A stretch of DNA of 64,000 bases from Levilactobacillus paucivorans (lineage in GTDB: Bacteria > Bacillota > Bacilli > Lactobacillales > Lactobacillaceae), in contig NZ_JQCA01000043.1 of the NCBI RefSeq assembly GCF_001437125.1, positions 62,001 through 126,000 on the forward strand. The letters run 5' to 3'. The notes under the pieces were generated by a model, which saw only the letters and a program-made list of their open reading frames with translations, had not been told where the DNA came from and did no database searches. The translations under genes and the position numbers were made by a program. Shown piece after piece: positions 55,064 through 64,000 of the stretch. Each line of letters starts with the position of its first letter. The first letter of the stretch is position 1.

Positions 55064-55630
55064 TTAGAACGGTAAATCATCATCGGAAATGTCAATTGAA
55101 TCCCCGGTATTCGCAAATGGGTCGCTAGCATTACTGCCGGCGTTCTGATTTGGCGTTGTCGGTCTTGGATTCTGATTTTGAGTTGGGGCACTCGAAGTTG
55201 GGTTCCCGCTCGTAAATGGATTGGCATTTTGATTCTGATTCTGAGGAGCATTATTCACGGGTGCACCGTAGTTTTCATTTCCACCGTTGGCGTTTGCGTT
55301 ACGATTGCTCGAACGTGGTTCCAAGAACGAAAAGTTCTCGACGACAACTTCAGTCACGTAAACTCGTTGACCCTGCTGGTTTTCGTAGTTCCGGGTTTGG
55401 ATGCGGCCTTCAATGCCACAAAGAGACCCCTTGTGCATATAGTTCGCAAAATTTTCCGCGGATTTGCGCCAAATGACACAACTAACGAAATCAGCTTCCC
55501 GCTCACCTTGCTGGTTGGTGAACCGCCGATCAACGGCCAAAGTAAATGTGGCAACAGCAGCACCGCCTTGGGTATAACGTAACTCAACATCCCGTGTCAG
55601 TCGGCCAGTAAGTACTACTCGGTTGATCAT
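55064..55630 (-). CDS. ssb: Single-stranded DNA-binding protein
   Basis: The 188-residue protein has an OB fold ([20 protein letters not shown]) , an Asn/Gln/Pro-rich linker and the acidic C-terminal tip DISDDDLPF that recruits partner proteins. The long linker is typical of the essential SsbA of lactobacilli. Confidence 0.98.
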   Translation of the reverse strand: MINRVVLTGRLTRDVELRYTQGGAAVATFTLAVDRRFTNQQGEREADFVSCVIWRKSAENFANYMHKGSLCGIEGRIQTRNYENQQGQRVYVTEVVVENFSFLEPRSSNRNANANGGNENYGAPVNNAPQNQNQNANPFTSGNPTSSAPTQNQNPRPTTPNQNAGSNASDPFANTGDSIDISDDDLPF

Positions 55631-55671
55631 TGCTGAATAACTCCTCTCAAATTTAAAAGTCTGTAGTTAAA

Positions 55672-55968
55672 TTAATCTTCGCGCTTAACGATCATATGAC
55701 GTAAGATACTGCCATTGATCTTAGCTAAACGGTCGAATTCGTTTAAGGCTTCGTCATCAGAAGCGTTTACCGTGATAATGTGGTAAATACCTTCGTTAAA
55801 GCCACCGATTTCGTAAGCAAAACGACGCTTGGACCAGTCTTTTGAACCGGTAACTTCTGCACCGTTGTCCGTGATAACCTTGTCAAAGCGTTCAACCAAA
55901 GCGGTCTTTGCGCCATCGTCAAGATCTGGACGAATGATGTAGGTAATTTCGTATTTAGTAGTTTCCAT
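55672..55968 (-). CDS. rpsF: 30S ribosomal protein S6
   Basis: The 98-residue protein begins [19 protein letters not shown], with KRRFAYEI and [11 protein letters not shown] at the end. It is first in the rpsF-ssb-rpsR operon. Confidence 0.98.
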   Translation of the reverse strand: METTKYEITYIIRPDLDDGAKTALVERFDKVITDNGAEVTGSKDWSKRRFAYEIGGFNEGIYHIITVNASDDEALNEFDRLAKINGSILRHMIVKRED

Positions 55969-55980
55969 GAATCATTACAC

Positions 55981-56089
55981 CTCCTTATGGACTTCAGGCC
56001 CCCGCTACAATGCGGAAGCAAGGAGAGACACTAGCGTAAGCCAGATACTCACAAGCTAGTAGTATAGCATAAACAGAAATGTTAAGCAA
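55981..56089 (-). promoter_or_regulatory. rpsF promoter and candidate S6:S18 autoregulatory leader
   Basis: TTGCTT (56084-56089) and TATACT (56061-56066) are 17 bases apart on the minus strand. The leader holds a hairpin CCGC-ATTGTA-GCGG (about 56001-56014) with C-rich flank, which resembles the known S6:S18 recognition motif in rpsF leaders. Confidence 0.6.
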
Positions 56090-56357
56090 ATCGGGGCCGA
56101 CCGATGGGTGTTGTTTACGTTACAAGGTTAATTCCGGATTTTCATGGCCGTTATTTTAAATCCCGGCAATTTTTTTAAAAGAAAAGCCATCACGTCAAAA
56201 TCAGGGCTCACGACCACTCTCGGCGTCATTAGTCAGCCGACTTCCCGGATATCGAAATGGCCAGCTGTCACTCGTCAGAGGCCGTTAACGCCCTCTGAGC
56301 GGCACTTTCTACCCGAACCTACAAAAAAGAACGACTCGCGCCGTTCTTCTCACTTAA
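56090..56357. terminator. Gap before the UPF0340 gene, with its terminator
   Basis: No gene is seen. GAACG-ACTCGCGC-CGTTC (56329-56346) with an A-run at 56323-56328 is a minus-strand terminator for the UPF0340 gene. A CAGAGG/CCTCTG hairpin lies at about 56276-56298. Confidence 0.65.
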
Positions 56358-56915
56358 TTATTTAATAGGATCGTAGTTTGCCCGTGGACCACCAACGTAC
56401 TTAGGACGAGAACGTAAGGCAGTGACGTGTGCGCTACCCAATTCCTTCAATGAAGGCCGTACCGGAACCTGAACGAACTTGACGTGTTGGCCAATGGCCG
56501 TGTCCCCAATATCGAGACCAGCTTGTGCCACAACGTGTTCGACTTCAACGGGATCCTTAAACTGCTTGAAGGCAGCGATTGAAGCGGCCCCGCCGGCGTG
56601 TAAGGCTGGCACAACCGTGACAATCTCAAAGTGATTCTTTTCCGCAACTTCGCGTTCAACCACCAAGCTCCGGTTGATGTGTTCACACCCTTGTACCGCC
56701 AAGTGAATGCCCAGTGGGCGTAACTTGTCGACTAAGGTCTTGATAATGGCCATCCCCACTGCCGGGTTGGAATCCTTACCAATGTGCCCGCCAACAACTT
56801 CGCTGGTTGAGCATCCCAGAACAAACAAATCACCTTTACGTAAGTGAGCCGCATCCAAAACGTCAGAAACAATGACGTTCAGGTCAGCTTCAATTTTACT
56901 CGTATCTACTGCCAT
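56358..56915 (-). CDS. TIGR01440/UPF0340 family protein
   Basis: The 185-residue cytoplasmic protein has the family pattern [21 protein letters not shown] and [11 protein letters not shown]-like C-terminal ([16 protein letters not shown]). A TTG one codon upstream is also open, but ATG 56915 is better placed after AGGAG. The function is not established. It directly follows the vitamin cluster, so it could be part of that transcript. Confidence 0.9.
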   Translation of the reverse strand: MAVDTSKIEADLNVIVSDVLDAAHLRKGDLFVLGCSTSEVVGGHIGKDSNPAVGMAIIKTLVDKLRPLGIHLAVQGCEHINRSLVVEREVAEKNHFEIVTVVPALHAGGAASIAAFKQFKDPVEVEHVVAQAGLDIGDTAIGQHVKFVQVPVRPSLKELGSAHVTALRSRPKYVGGPRANYDPIK

Positions 56916-56928
56916 CAAATGTCACTCC

Positions 56929-57432
56929 TTAAACTAAATTAGGCTTGAATTTCACAAGACTCTCCACGATGGAAAGTGTTACGACCATCCCAAACCCGAC
57001 TTGAACGATGTTACCAAAGATCGAGGCCAATCCGGCTGCCCAACCGAAAAGCAAGGCGGTCGCAAAGTAGTACCCAACTATCATAATAACGCTTCCAACT
57101 AACAAAGGAAAAATAGTTGTTTTAATCGTTTTGTGCTTGGGGGTGAGGAAACCAACGGCGGCGCCTTGCGCCCCGTGGATCACCAGTGAGAACAGGCACC
57201 ACTCGGGATGGCCGGACAATAAGTCAATCAGAAAGCCACTGGTCCCCCCAACGACGGCTCCCATCGGGTTTCCAAAGAGAATCGCCGTGGCATAAATGCC
57301 CACTTCACAAAGCGTCACAAAGCCTTTGGTGGCTGGAACGGGGATGATGACCAGTAACGACATGGCCACCGTCATCGCCGTCAGCACCGCGGTTAACGTC
57401 ATCTGTTTAATTGGATCCTTTGCCTTTTTCAT
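56929..57432 (-). CDS. ECF transporter S component, probable vitamin B6 uptake
   Basis: From ATG 57432 (GGAGGAAA upstream) the product has 167 residues and about five or six membrane helices (LTAVLTAMTVAMSLLVIIPV, VTLCEVGIYATAILFG, GAVVGGTSGFLIDLLSG). This is an ECF S component that works with a shared energising module. It overlaps the kinase gene by four bases (ATGA). A kinase plus PdxR-like regulator next to it suggests pyridoxine-type substrates; the thiamine precursor HMP is the alternative. Confidence 0.85.
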   Translation of the reverse strand: MKKAKDPIKQMTLTAVLTAMTVAMSLLVIIPVPATKGFVTLCEVGIYATAILFGNPMGAVVGGTSGFLIDLLSGHPEWCLFSLVIHGAQGAAVGFLTPKHKTIKTTIFPLLVGSVIMIVGYYFATALLFGWAAGLASIFGNIVQVGFGMVVTLSIVESLVKFKPNLV

Positions 57433-58226
57433 TTTGTTTCCTCCTGTCGGCTTGCCCCTTGCCACACGCTCCCGAGCGTCGCGCTAATGGCCACGCCATG
57501 GGTAATGCCTAACCGAACGAATGTCTTGGCCGCGGCGACCGCAGCGGGTAACGACTGCCCGTTTGCCAACTCGGCGGTAATGGCCGCCGAGAAGGTACAA
57601 CCGGCACCGTCTGTGGTCTGACGGTTAATCTTCGGTCCCGTGAACCAGTAATCCTGATCCCCAGCGCGAAGATAATCCAGGGCCACATCCCCCGCAAGGC
57701 GGCTCCCGCCTTTAATCACCACGTTGGGACAACCAAAGGCTTGAATCCGCAGTGCGGCTTCACGCATCTGATCTTTAGTCGTGATAGTAGCGAGGCCACT
57801 CAACTGACGGGCCTCATCCAGGTTTGGCGTTGTGACGTAACCAAGAGGCAATAAGTTATGGGTCATTGCGTCTATGTAAGTCGTGTGTAGCTGTGTCTCG
57901 CCCTCCTTGAAGACCAGGACGGGATCGACCACCAACTTGAGCTTAGTGGCTTGTAACTTGTCGCAGACCATCATTAAGGCCGCCTGGCTACCCAAGAGAC
58001 CCGTTTTGGCAAAATGGACCGGCAGTTGACCTAAAATAGAATCCAACTGCTGCCCAATGACGGTCGGTGGAATTTGGCTTAGATTCACTCCTGCGGGGGT
58101 GATGCTGGCCACGCTCGTCAGCGCGCTAAGCCCAAACACATTTAGCTCTTCGAAGGTCTTGAGGTCGGCCTCGATACCGCCACCCGCAAGGCTATCCGAA
58201 CCAGCAATGGTTAAAACATTTTCCAT
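57429..58226 (-). CDS. ThiD/PdxK-family kinase, probable pyridoxal kinase
   Basis: From ATG 58226 (GGAGGG upstream) the product has 265 residues. TIAGSDSLAGGGIEADLKTFEEL and VVDPVLVFKEG mark the ribokinase-like ThiD/PdxK family; TDGAGCTFSAAI holds the catalytic aspartate and anion hole. ThiD and PdxK enzymes are hard to separate by sequence. The divergent PdxR-like gene argues for pyridoxine/pyridoxal phosphorylation. Confidence 0.9.
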   Translation of the reverse strand: MENVLTIAGSDSLAGGGIEADLKTFEELNVFGLSALTSVASITPAGVNLSQIPPTVIGQQLDSILGQLPVHFAKTGLLGSQAALMMVCDKLQATKLKLVVDPVLVFKEGETQLHTTYIDAMTHNLLPLGYVTTPNLDEARQLSGLATITTKDQMREAALRIQAFGCPNVVIKGGSRLAGDVALDYLRAGDQDYWFTGPKINRQTTDGAGCTFSAAITAELANGQSLPAAVAAAKTFVRLGITHGVAISATLGSVWQGASRQEETK

Positions 58227-58278
58227 GAGCGCTCCCTCCAACACTCTCTAGTATTGCCCCTTCACGGCGGGATCACAA

Positions 58279-58319
58279 CAGCCAATTGGCTTGTTTTTAA
58301 TCCAGCCAATTATTATACT
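58279..58319 (+). promoter_or_regulatory. pdxR promoter with direct-repeat operator
   Basis: TTGTTT (58291-58296) and TATACT (58314-58319) are 17 bases apart. CAGCCAATT occurs at 58279-58287 and 58303-58311, 24 bases apart. Direct repeats are the usual operator type of MocR/PdxR regulators. Confidence 0.65.
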
Positions 58320-58346
58320 GAAGGAAACCAACTGGAGGGATTACCC

Positions 58347-59750
58347 ATGATTAACTGGTACGCGGACCTACCGCCAATCAAACCCAAGTACCGCGCCATT
58401 ACTCAACTCATCAAGCGCCTCATCGAGGACGATAAACTCTTACCGGGACAACGGCTACCGGCCGAACGCGAGCTGGCTCAGCTCCTAAAGGTCGATCGCT
58501 CCACGGTCACCCGCGCCTTTCTCGAGTTAACAGCCAACGGTCTTCTAATCAAAAAAACCGGGAGTGGGACCTACGTTTCCACACTCCCCCAAATCGCCAG
58601 TCAGGCCGACAAAGTGAACTGGAATTTCTTCTTGGAGAACACGGAATCTCGCGGTGATCAGGCCTACCAACAACGTCTCTTGCAGGCCAGAGCGCTGGAC
58701 CACGGGGCCCTGATCGACGGTGCCGCCAATGAACTCCCCATGGGCCTCATCCCCGAACTGGGGGCGTTACAGCTGGACTGGCATGGCTTTCTTCTGGCTC
58801 AAAAACAGGAACAAGACGCCGGCTATCAGCCCCTGATTCACACGATTGGCCAAATTCACACCAATAAGAAGCAATTTCATCTGGCCAATCAGACCCTGAT
58901 CATCGCCGGTGGGGCCCAGCAATCACTCCTGCTGGTTCTTCGAAGTCTCCTGCAGGTTGGGGATGCCGTGGCCTTTGCCCGGCCCTCCTACTTCAACTCG
59001 AGTGCCATCTTTCAAGCCACGGGGATTCACACCTATCCCGTGCCTTTGACCTCTGATGGCCTAGATCTCGCGGCCCTCGAGGAGGCCATCTTAAAACATC
59101 GAATCAAACTCCTCATTATGAATCCCACCTTCCAGAATCCCACTGGTAGCATCCTGACCTTGGAACAACGACAGCGTATCTTAAAGCTGTGCCAAAGCTA
59201 CCAAATCCCCATCGTTGAGGATGACGTCTTTGGCTGGCTCGTCGCCAAGCAAGACGAGGTCCCGACCTTCAAATCTCTGGCACCGGAAAATGTCATCTAT
59301 CTGAGTTCACTCTCTAAACTCTTGGGATCCAGCACGCGGATTGGCTGGATCGTGGCGCCACAGGCCATCGGCCAACGCCTCCTGCAGGTCCAGAAGAAAC
59401 TCGACATCGTGCCTAGCATGTTGGCACAAGTCATGGCCAATTTGGCTCTCAACAACGCGTCATTTGAACCCGAGATTTCTAAATTAACCGCCCAGCTATC
59501 TCACCGCCGTGATCAGGTCACCGCCATCTTCCGCGAGTGCCGGCCCGACTGGCGGTTCACCACGCCCAAGGGAGGCTTCTATCTGTGGGTCACGCAAGAC
59601 GATCCCGATATCTTTAACCAGCTCCTGGCCCAGAAGATTCTAGTCAAGCCTGGCCCCATCTACGGGACTGACAAACGATCCTTTCGCTTCAATTTTGCCG
59701 GTATCGACGCCAAGAAACAACAGCAGTTACGCGAACGACTCAAAAATTAA
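58347..59750 (+). CDS. MocR/PdxR-like regulator with aminotransferase domain
   Basis: I start at ATG 58347 after GGAGGG, giving 467 residues. The N-terminal GntR winged helix (LIEDDKLLPGQRLPAERELAQLL, VDRSTVTRAFLELTANGLL) is fused to a fold-type I aminotransferase domain with the PLP lysine in SSLSKLLGSS. PdxR proteins sense PLP and control vitamin B6 supply. Divergent orientation with the kinase/ECF pair supports that role; direct evidence is missing. Confidence 0.9.
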   Translation: MINWYADLPPIKPKYRAITQLIKRLIEDDKLLPGQRLPAERELAQLLKVDRSTVTRAFLELTANGLLIKKTGSGTYVSTLPQIASQADKVNWNFFLENTESRGDQAYQQRLLQARALDHGALIDGAANELPMGLIPELGALQLDWHGFLLAQKQEQDAGYQPLIHTIGQIHTNKKQFHLANQTLIIAGGAQQSLLLVLRSLLQVGDAVAFARPSYFNSSAIFQATGIHTYPVPLTSDGLDLAALEEAILKHRIKLLIMNPTFQNPTGSILTLEQRQRILKLCQSYQIPIVEDDVFGWLVAKQDEVPTFKSLAPENVIYLSSLSKLLGSSTRIGWIVAPQAIGQRLLQVQKKLDIVPSMLAQVMANLALNNASFEPEISKLTAQLSHRRDQVTAIFRECRPDWRFTTPKGGFYLWVTQDDPDIFNQLLAQKILVKPGPIYGTDKRSFRFNFAGIDAKKQQQLRERLKN

Positions 59751-59754
59751 ATTC

Positions 59755-59797
59755 AAAAAAGAGGCTCACTGTCAATTTGGCAGTGAGCCTCTCGTCT
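59755..59797. terminator. Bidirectional terminator between pdxR-like gene and gyrA
   Basis: GAGGCTCACTG pairs with CAGTGAGCCTC, with six U on the minus strand for gyrA. Confidence 0.92.
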
Positions 59798-59800
59798 TAG

Positions 59801-62350
59801 TTAGTCTTCAGAATGGTTCGTTGGCGCGGTGGCGTCTGGTGTCGTTGGGGCATCGGCTGGCTTGTCGGGTTCCCCGGCAGGTGCGTCCGCATCCTCAGCT
59901 TCATCGTCTTCCTTGGCCACCTTGGCCATCGTCGCCACTTCGGAATCATCACCCAAACGAATCAGGTGAACCCCTAAGGTTGCCCGACCGGTCTCGGAGA
60001 CATCCGCGGCGCTAAAGCGAATCATGACCCCTTTGTCAGTGATCAGCATAATATCCTCATCACCATCAACGGTGGTCAATCCCGCTAGCGGCCCGTTCTT
60101 GGCGGTGACGTTAACGGTCTTGATTCCCTTACCACCTCGACCCTTAATTGGGTACTCTTCGGCGGCCGTTTGCTTCCCATAACCCTTTTCGGAAATGACA
60201 AACACTTGGCTGTCTGGCTTCAACACGCTGGCACCGATGACGTAATCCTGGTCACGGAGACGAATTCCCCGAACCCCAGTAGCCGAACGGCCCATCGACC
60301 GAACGTCCTTGGCCGCAAAACTAACGGCGTAACCCAGATGGGTTCCGATAATAATGTTGGCCGTGTCATCAATGATCGACACATCGATCAGTTCGTCATT
60401 TTCCTTCAGGTTAATGGCCTTCAGACCGTTACTCCGAATATTGGCAAACTCATCGACCGGCGTGCGCTTAACCGTCCCTTGCACCGTGGTAAAGAACAGA
60501 TCGCGTTCTGCACTCTTCCCGGCGTTCGACACGTTAATCACCGCCTGAACGTGTTCGTTGTTGTTGATCCCCAGCAGGTTGATGACAGGAATCCCCTTGG
60601 CCGTGCGACCATATTCAGGAATCTCGTAACCCTTCATCCGGTAAACTTTCCCGGTGTTGGTGAAGAACAACAGCATGTCATGCGTCGAGGTCGCCACGAG
60701 GTGTTCGATGAAGTCATCATCGTGCACGCCCATGCCTTGAACCCCTTTACCCCCACGATTTTGGGCCTTGAATTCAGACGTTGGTAAACGTTTGATATAC
60801 CCATTATGAGTGAGTGAAATGATGACATCTTCTTCGGCAATCAGGTCTTCATCTTCCAATTCCAAGCTCAGGACTTCGCCAACCATTAATTCGGTCCGCC
60901 GATCGTCCCCAAACTTGTTTTGAATCTCCAACAATTCATCATAAATGATGCTCTGTTGGCGTTCACGGGACGCCAAGATTTCCTTGTAGTCCTTGATGTT
61001 GGCCATGACGTCGTTGTATTCCTTTTCGACCTTTTCCCGTTCCAGTCCGGTCAACCGAACCAACCGCATGTCCAAGATGGCTTGCGATTGTTTGTTGGAG
61101 AGACTGTAACGCGTCATCAATTCATTCTTCGCCACTTCGGCGGTCTGGGACTGTCGAATAATGGTGATAATGGCATCGATGTGGTCCAGAGCGATCCGCA
61201 ACCCTTCCAGGATGTGGGCTCTGGCTTCGGCCTTCCGTAATTCAAAGGCTGTCCGCCGTTGAATTACTTCAAGCTGGAAGTCCAGGTAATACTGCAAGAT
61301 GGCCTTTAAGCCTAAGACCTTAGGAGCACCCTTGACGATTGCCAACATGTTAATCCCAAATGAGGTCTGCATCAACGTCATCTTGTAGAGGTTATTTAAG
61401 ATAACCTCGGCACTGGCATCACGCCGGACGTCGATCACGATCCGCATCCCGGTTCGGTCGGTTTCATCGTTGACATCGGTGATCCCTTCGATCCGCTTGT
61501 CGCGGGCCAATTCGGCGATCCGTTCGATCAGCTTGGCCTTGTTGACCATGTATGGAATTTCCGTGGCCACGATGCGTTGCTTGCCGTTCTTTTCTTCTTC
61601 GATGTCGACCTTGGCACGCAGGGTAATGGTGCCCTTCCCGGTCTCGTAAGCCCGGCGAATGGCAGCCTTCCCCATCACGATCCCACCGGTTGGGAAGTCG
61701 GGACCTGGTAAGGCCTCCATCAACTCAGCCAGACTGGCATCGGGGTTCTTCATCAAGATGTGCAAGGCACTGATCACTTCTGTCAGGTTATGTGGCGGAA
61801 TGTTCGTGGCCATCCCCACGGCGATCCCAGACGCCCCGTTAACCAACAGGTTAGGGAAACGTGAGGGGAGCACCACGGGTTCTCTTTCAGAACCATCGTA
61901 GTTATCTTGAAAATCAATCGTATCTTTATTAATGTCGCGCAGCATTTCCATCGCGATCTTACTCAATCGCGCTTCGGTATACCGCATGGCGGCGGCCCCG
62001 TCACCATCGACGGACCCAAAGTTCCCATGACCGTCTACTAACATGTAGCGGTATGAGAAGTCTTGTGCCATACGTACCATGGATTCGTACACGGCGGAGT
62101 CACCATGGGGATGGTACTTCCCCAAGACGTCCCCAACCATCCGGGCAGATTTCCGGAATGGTTTGTCGGGCGTAATGCCCAATTCATGCATATCGTACAG
62201 AATCCGACGGTGAACGGGCTTTAAGCCGTCCCGTACGTCAGGTAAGGCCCGTTGGACAATCACACTCATCGCGTAATCCAAGAAGGATGTCCGCATGGTT
62301 TGTGAGAGGTCAACGTCGGTAACCCGACCTATATAGTCTTGATCAGCCAA
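59801..62350 (-). CDS. gyrA: DNA gyrase subunit A
   Basis: The 849-residue subunit starts at TTG (62348-62350), seven bases after GGAGGG. It shows the catalytic tyrosine region [10 protein letters not shown] and the quinolone-region sequence [10 protein letters not shown] with Ser and Glu in the wild-type state, and a C-terminal beta-propeller with GRGGKGI repeats. It ends in an acidic Pro/Asp/Ala tail. It cleaves and rejoins DNA with GyrB. Confidence 0.98.
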   Translation of the reverse strand: MADQDYIGRVTDVDLSQTMRTSFLDYAMSVIVQRALPDVRDGLKPVHRRILYDMHELGITPDKPFRKSARMVGDVLGKYHPHGDSAVYESMVRMAQDFSYRYMLVDGHGNFGSVDGDGAAAMRYTEARLSKIAMEMLRDINKDTIDFQDNYDGSEREPVVLPSRFPNLLVNGASGIAVGMATNIPPHNLTEVISALHILMKNPDASLAELMEALPGPDFPTGGIVMGKAAIRRAYETGKGTITLRAKVDIEEEKNGKQRIVATEIPYMVNKAKLIERIAELARDKRIEGITDVNDETDRTGMRIVIDVRRDASAEVILNNLYKMTLMQTSFGINMLAIVKGAPKVLGLKAILQYYLDFQLEVIQRRTAFELRKAEARAHILEGLRIALDHIDAIITIIRQSQTAEVAKNELMTRYSLSNKQSQAILDMRLVRLTGLEREKVEKEYNDVMANIKDYKEILASRERQQSIIYDELLEIQNKFGDDRRTELMVGEVLSLELEDEDLIAEEDVIISLTHNGYIKRLPTSEFKAQNRGGKGVQGMGVHDDDFIEHLVATSTHDMLLFFTNTGKVYRMKGYEIPEYGRTAKGIPVINLLGINNNEHVQAVINVSNAGKSAERDLFFTTVQGTVKRTPVDEFANIRSNGLKAINLKENDELIDVSIIDDTANIIIGTHLGYAVSFAAKDVRSMGRSATGVRGIRLRDQDYVIGASVLKPDSQVFVISEKGYGKQTAAEEYPIKGRGGKGIKTVNVTAKNGPLAGLTTVDGDEDIMLITDKGVMIRFSAADVSETGRATLGVHLIRLGDDSEVATMAKVAKEDDEAEDADAPAGEPDKPADAPTTPDATAPTNHSED

Positions 62351-62371
62351 ATCTTTACCCTCCGTTCTTCA

Positions 62372-64000
62372 CTAAACATCCAACTCGGCGAAGGTCGCAT
62401 TGTCCTCGATAAATTCGCGTCGAGGCGCTACCTTGTCACCCATCAACATGCTAAACACTTGGTCAGCATTGATGGCGTCTTGGGCATCGACCCGTAAGAG
62501 CCGCCGGTTTTCGGGGTTCATGGTCGTTTCCCAGAGTTGTTCGGCATCCATTTCACCCAGCCCTTTGTACCGTTGAATCTGTGGCTTTGGTGCGGGTGGC
62601 AATTGGCCTAATAATTCTTGTAATTCATCATCGGAATCCAGGTAACGTTGCATCTTCCCTTGCCGAACTCGGTAGAGTGGTGGGCAAGCGATGTAGACGT
62701 AACCGGCATCCAATAATGGCCGCATGTAGCGGTAAACCAGTGTCAGCAACAGCGTCCGAATGTGGGCCCCATCGACATCGGCATCGGTCATTAAAATCAA
62801 TTTGTGGTAGTTGGCCTTGGCAACGTCAAAGTCATCACCAAATCCAGTCCCCATGGCCGTAAACAGGGAACGAATTTCTTCGTTCGCCAGAATCCGGTCC
62901 ATCGAGGCCTTTTCCACGTTCAGGATCTTCCCCCGAATGGGTAAGATCGCCTGCGTCAACCGCGAACGGCCCTGCTTAGCAGACCCACCGGCGGAATCCC
63001 CTTCGACGATAAACAATTCGGAAATCGACGGATCCTTGGACGTGTTGTCGGCCAGTTTCCCGGGAAGGTTACTGATTTCCAGCCCACTCTTCTTCCGGGT
63101 GACTTCACGGGCCCGCTTAGCGGCAACCCGTGCCTTGGAAGCTAACGTCCCCTTATCCACCACTTTACGGGCGATATCAGGATGCTCCATTAAGAACCGC
63201 ATGAAGTGATCGGCAAACGTGTGATCCACGGCCGTCCGGGCATCAGAGTTCCCCAATTTGGTCTTCGTTTGACCTTCAAATTGTGGGTCCGGATGCTTTA
63301 CGGAAACCACGGCCGTCAAGCCTTCACGGACATCATCCCCAGTTAAGTTCGGTTCGTTGTCCTTCATCAGCTTGTTGGTCCGCGCGTAGTCGTTCACAAC
63401 TCGCGTTAAGGCCCGTTTGAATCCTTCTTCGTGGGTCCCACCTTCGTAGGTGTGGATGTTGTTGGTAAACGTCAACAGGTTGTTGTGGTAGTCATCCGTG
63501 TATTGCAGGGCAACTTCCACCGTAATCCCGTTTTCGGCCCCTTCCACATAGATTGGGGGTTCGAAAAGAGTCGTTTTATTTTCGTTTAAATAGTCAACGT
63601 AGTGGCGAATCCCACCTTCATAGTGAAAATCGTCTTCCGTTGGTTTCTCTGGCCGTTCGTCACGAATCGTAATCCGGAGACCCTTGTTCAAGAAGGCCAG
63701 TTCGCGAATCCGCGTGGTCAGCGTCTTAATGTCAAAAGTGGTCGTCTCTCTGAAGATATCTGGATCCGGCAGGAAGTGCACGATGGTCCCGTGTTTTTCC
63801 TTAGGCAGACCCTCTTCAACCACAGTCATCGGTTTCACCACGTGACCCCGATCAAAGGTGATTGAATAACGCTTGCCTTCACGGATAACCTGAGCATCCA
63901 GCTCGGTGGACAGCGCGTTGACAACGGAAGCCCCCACCCCGTGGAGACCACCGGAAACCTTGTACCCGCCACCGCCGAATTTACCCCCGGCATGCAGGAT
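62372..64000 (-). CDS. gyrB: DNA gyrase subunit B, 5' end outside the window
   Basis: The frame is open to the right edge, where the sequence reads [20 protein letters not shown], the ATP-lid region of GyrB, so the N-terminal part lies beyond 64000. Visible are the Toprim motif [30 protein letters not shown] and the C-terminal [19 protein letters not shown]. gyrB-gyrA in this order is normally within a few kilobases of dnaA-dnaN and oriC in lactobacilli. Confidence 0.97.
   Translation of the reverse strand: MLHAGGKFGGGGYKVSGGLHGVGASVVNALSTELDAQVIREGKRYSITFDRGHVVKPMTVVEEGLPKEKHGTIVHFLPDPDIFRETTTFDIKTLTTRIRELAFLNKGLRITIRDERPEKPTEDDFHYEGGIRHYVDYLNENKTTLFEPPIYVEGAENGITVEVALQYTDDYHNNLLTFTNNIHTYEGGTHEEGFKRALTRVVNDYARTNKLMKDNEPNLTGDDVREGLTAVVSVKHPDPQFEGQTKTKLGNSDARTAVDHTFADHFMRFLMEHPDIARKVVDKGTLASKARVAAKRAREVTRKKSGLEISNLPGKLADNTSKDPSISELFIVEGDSAGGSAKQGRSRLTQAILPIRGKILNVEKASMDRILANEEIRSLFTAMGTGFGDDFDVAKANYHKLILMTDADVDGAHIRTLLLTLVYRYMRPLLDAGYVYIACPPLYRVRQGKMQRYLDSDDELQELLGQLPPAPKPQIQRYKGLGEMDAEQLWETTMNPENRRLLRVDAQDAINADQVFSMLMGDKVAPRREFIEDNATFAELDV

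Overview
The window is an origin-proximal piece of a Lactobacillaceae (Bacillota) chromosome. The evidence is the gyrB-gyrA pair at the right edge, the rpsF-ssb-rpsR and gdpP-rplI-dnaB clusters, the walRKHIJ-htrA-rlmH block, T-box control, AGGAGG ribosome binding sites and LPXTG surface proteins. Coding GC near 50 percent and the CRISPR repeat type fit a lactobacillus, but I cannot name the genus from this sequence alone. Nearly all core genes lie on the minus strand, so oriC should lie beyond the right edge, past gyrB, with the fork moving leftwards.

Left part (1-16 kb): a partial secreted protein, a large leucine-rich-repeat LPXTG adhesin, and a complete type I-E CRISPR-Cas system. The cas genes run cas3-cse1-cse2-cas7-cas5-cas6e-cas1-cas2 on the minus strand, and cas2 is fused to an intact DEDDh (DnaQ-like) exonuclease. 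Array 1 (11 repeats, 10 spacers) follows cas2. Array 2 (7 repeats, 6 spacers) lies upstream of cas3. Both have the same orientation and the same leader-proximal sequence. A third, eroded repeat pair lies near 26.1 kb.

Middle part (16-34 kb): a DUF2075 ATPase, a SnoaL-like protein, rarA, an Xre/membrane-protein pair with paired operators, a sortase-dependent pilus operon (adhesin, backbone pilin, class C sortase, class A-like sortase), a zinc-ribbon membrane protein, a large alanine-rich surface protein split by a frameshift in an A7 run, an SDR/MerR divergent pair, and a cluster of small accessory genes (secreted proteins, two Mor-like regulators).

Right part (34-64 kb): rlmH, an intergenic region packed with DnaA boxes, htrA, walJ, walI, walH, walK, walR, tRNA-Lys, a T-box-controlled peptide-binding lipoprotein, an MFS transporter, dnaB, rplI, gdpP, a TipA-type MerR regulator, rpsR, ssb, rpsF, a probable vitamin B6 salvage cluster (ECF S component and ThiD/PdxK kinase, divergent from a PdxR-like regulator), gyrA and gyrB.

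The most unusual signals are outside the genes. They are: a cluster of four perfect and several near-perfect DnaA boxes between rlmH and htrA; three identical parS-like 16-mers in intergenic gaps plus one exact parS match inside a gene; a pair of related structured intergenic elements next to rarA and oppA whose hairpins differ in sequence but have the same length; and a CRISPR leader that overlaps the 3' end of cas2.
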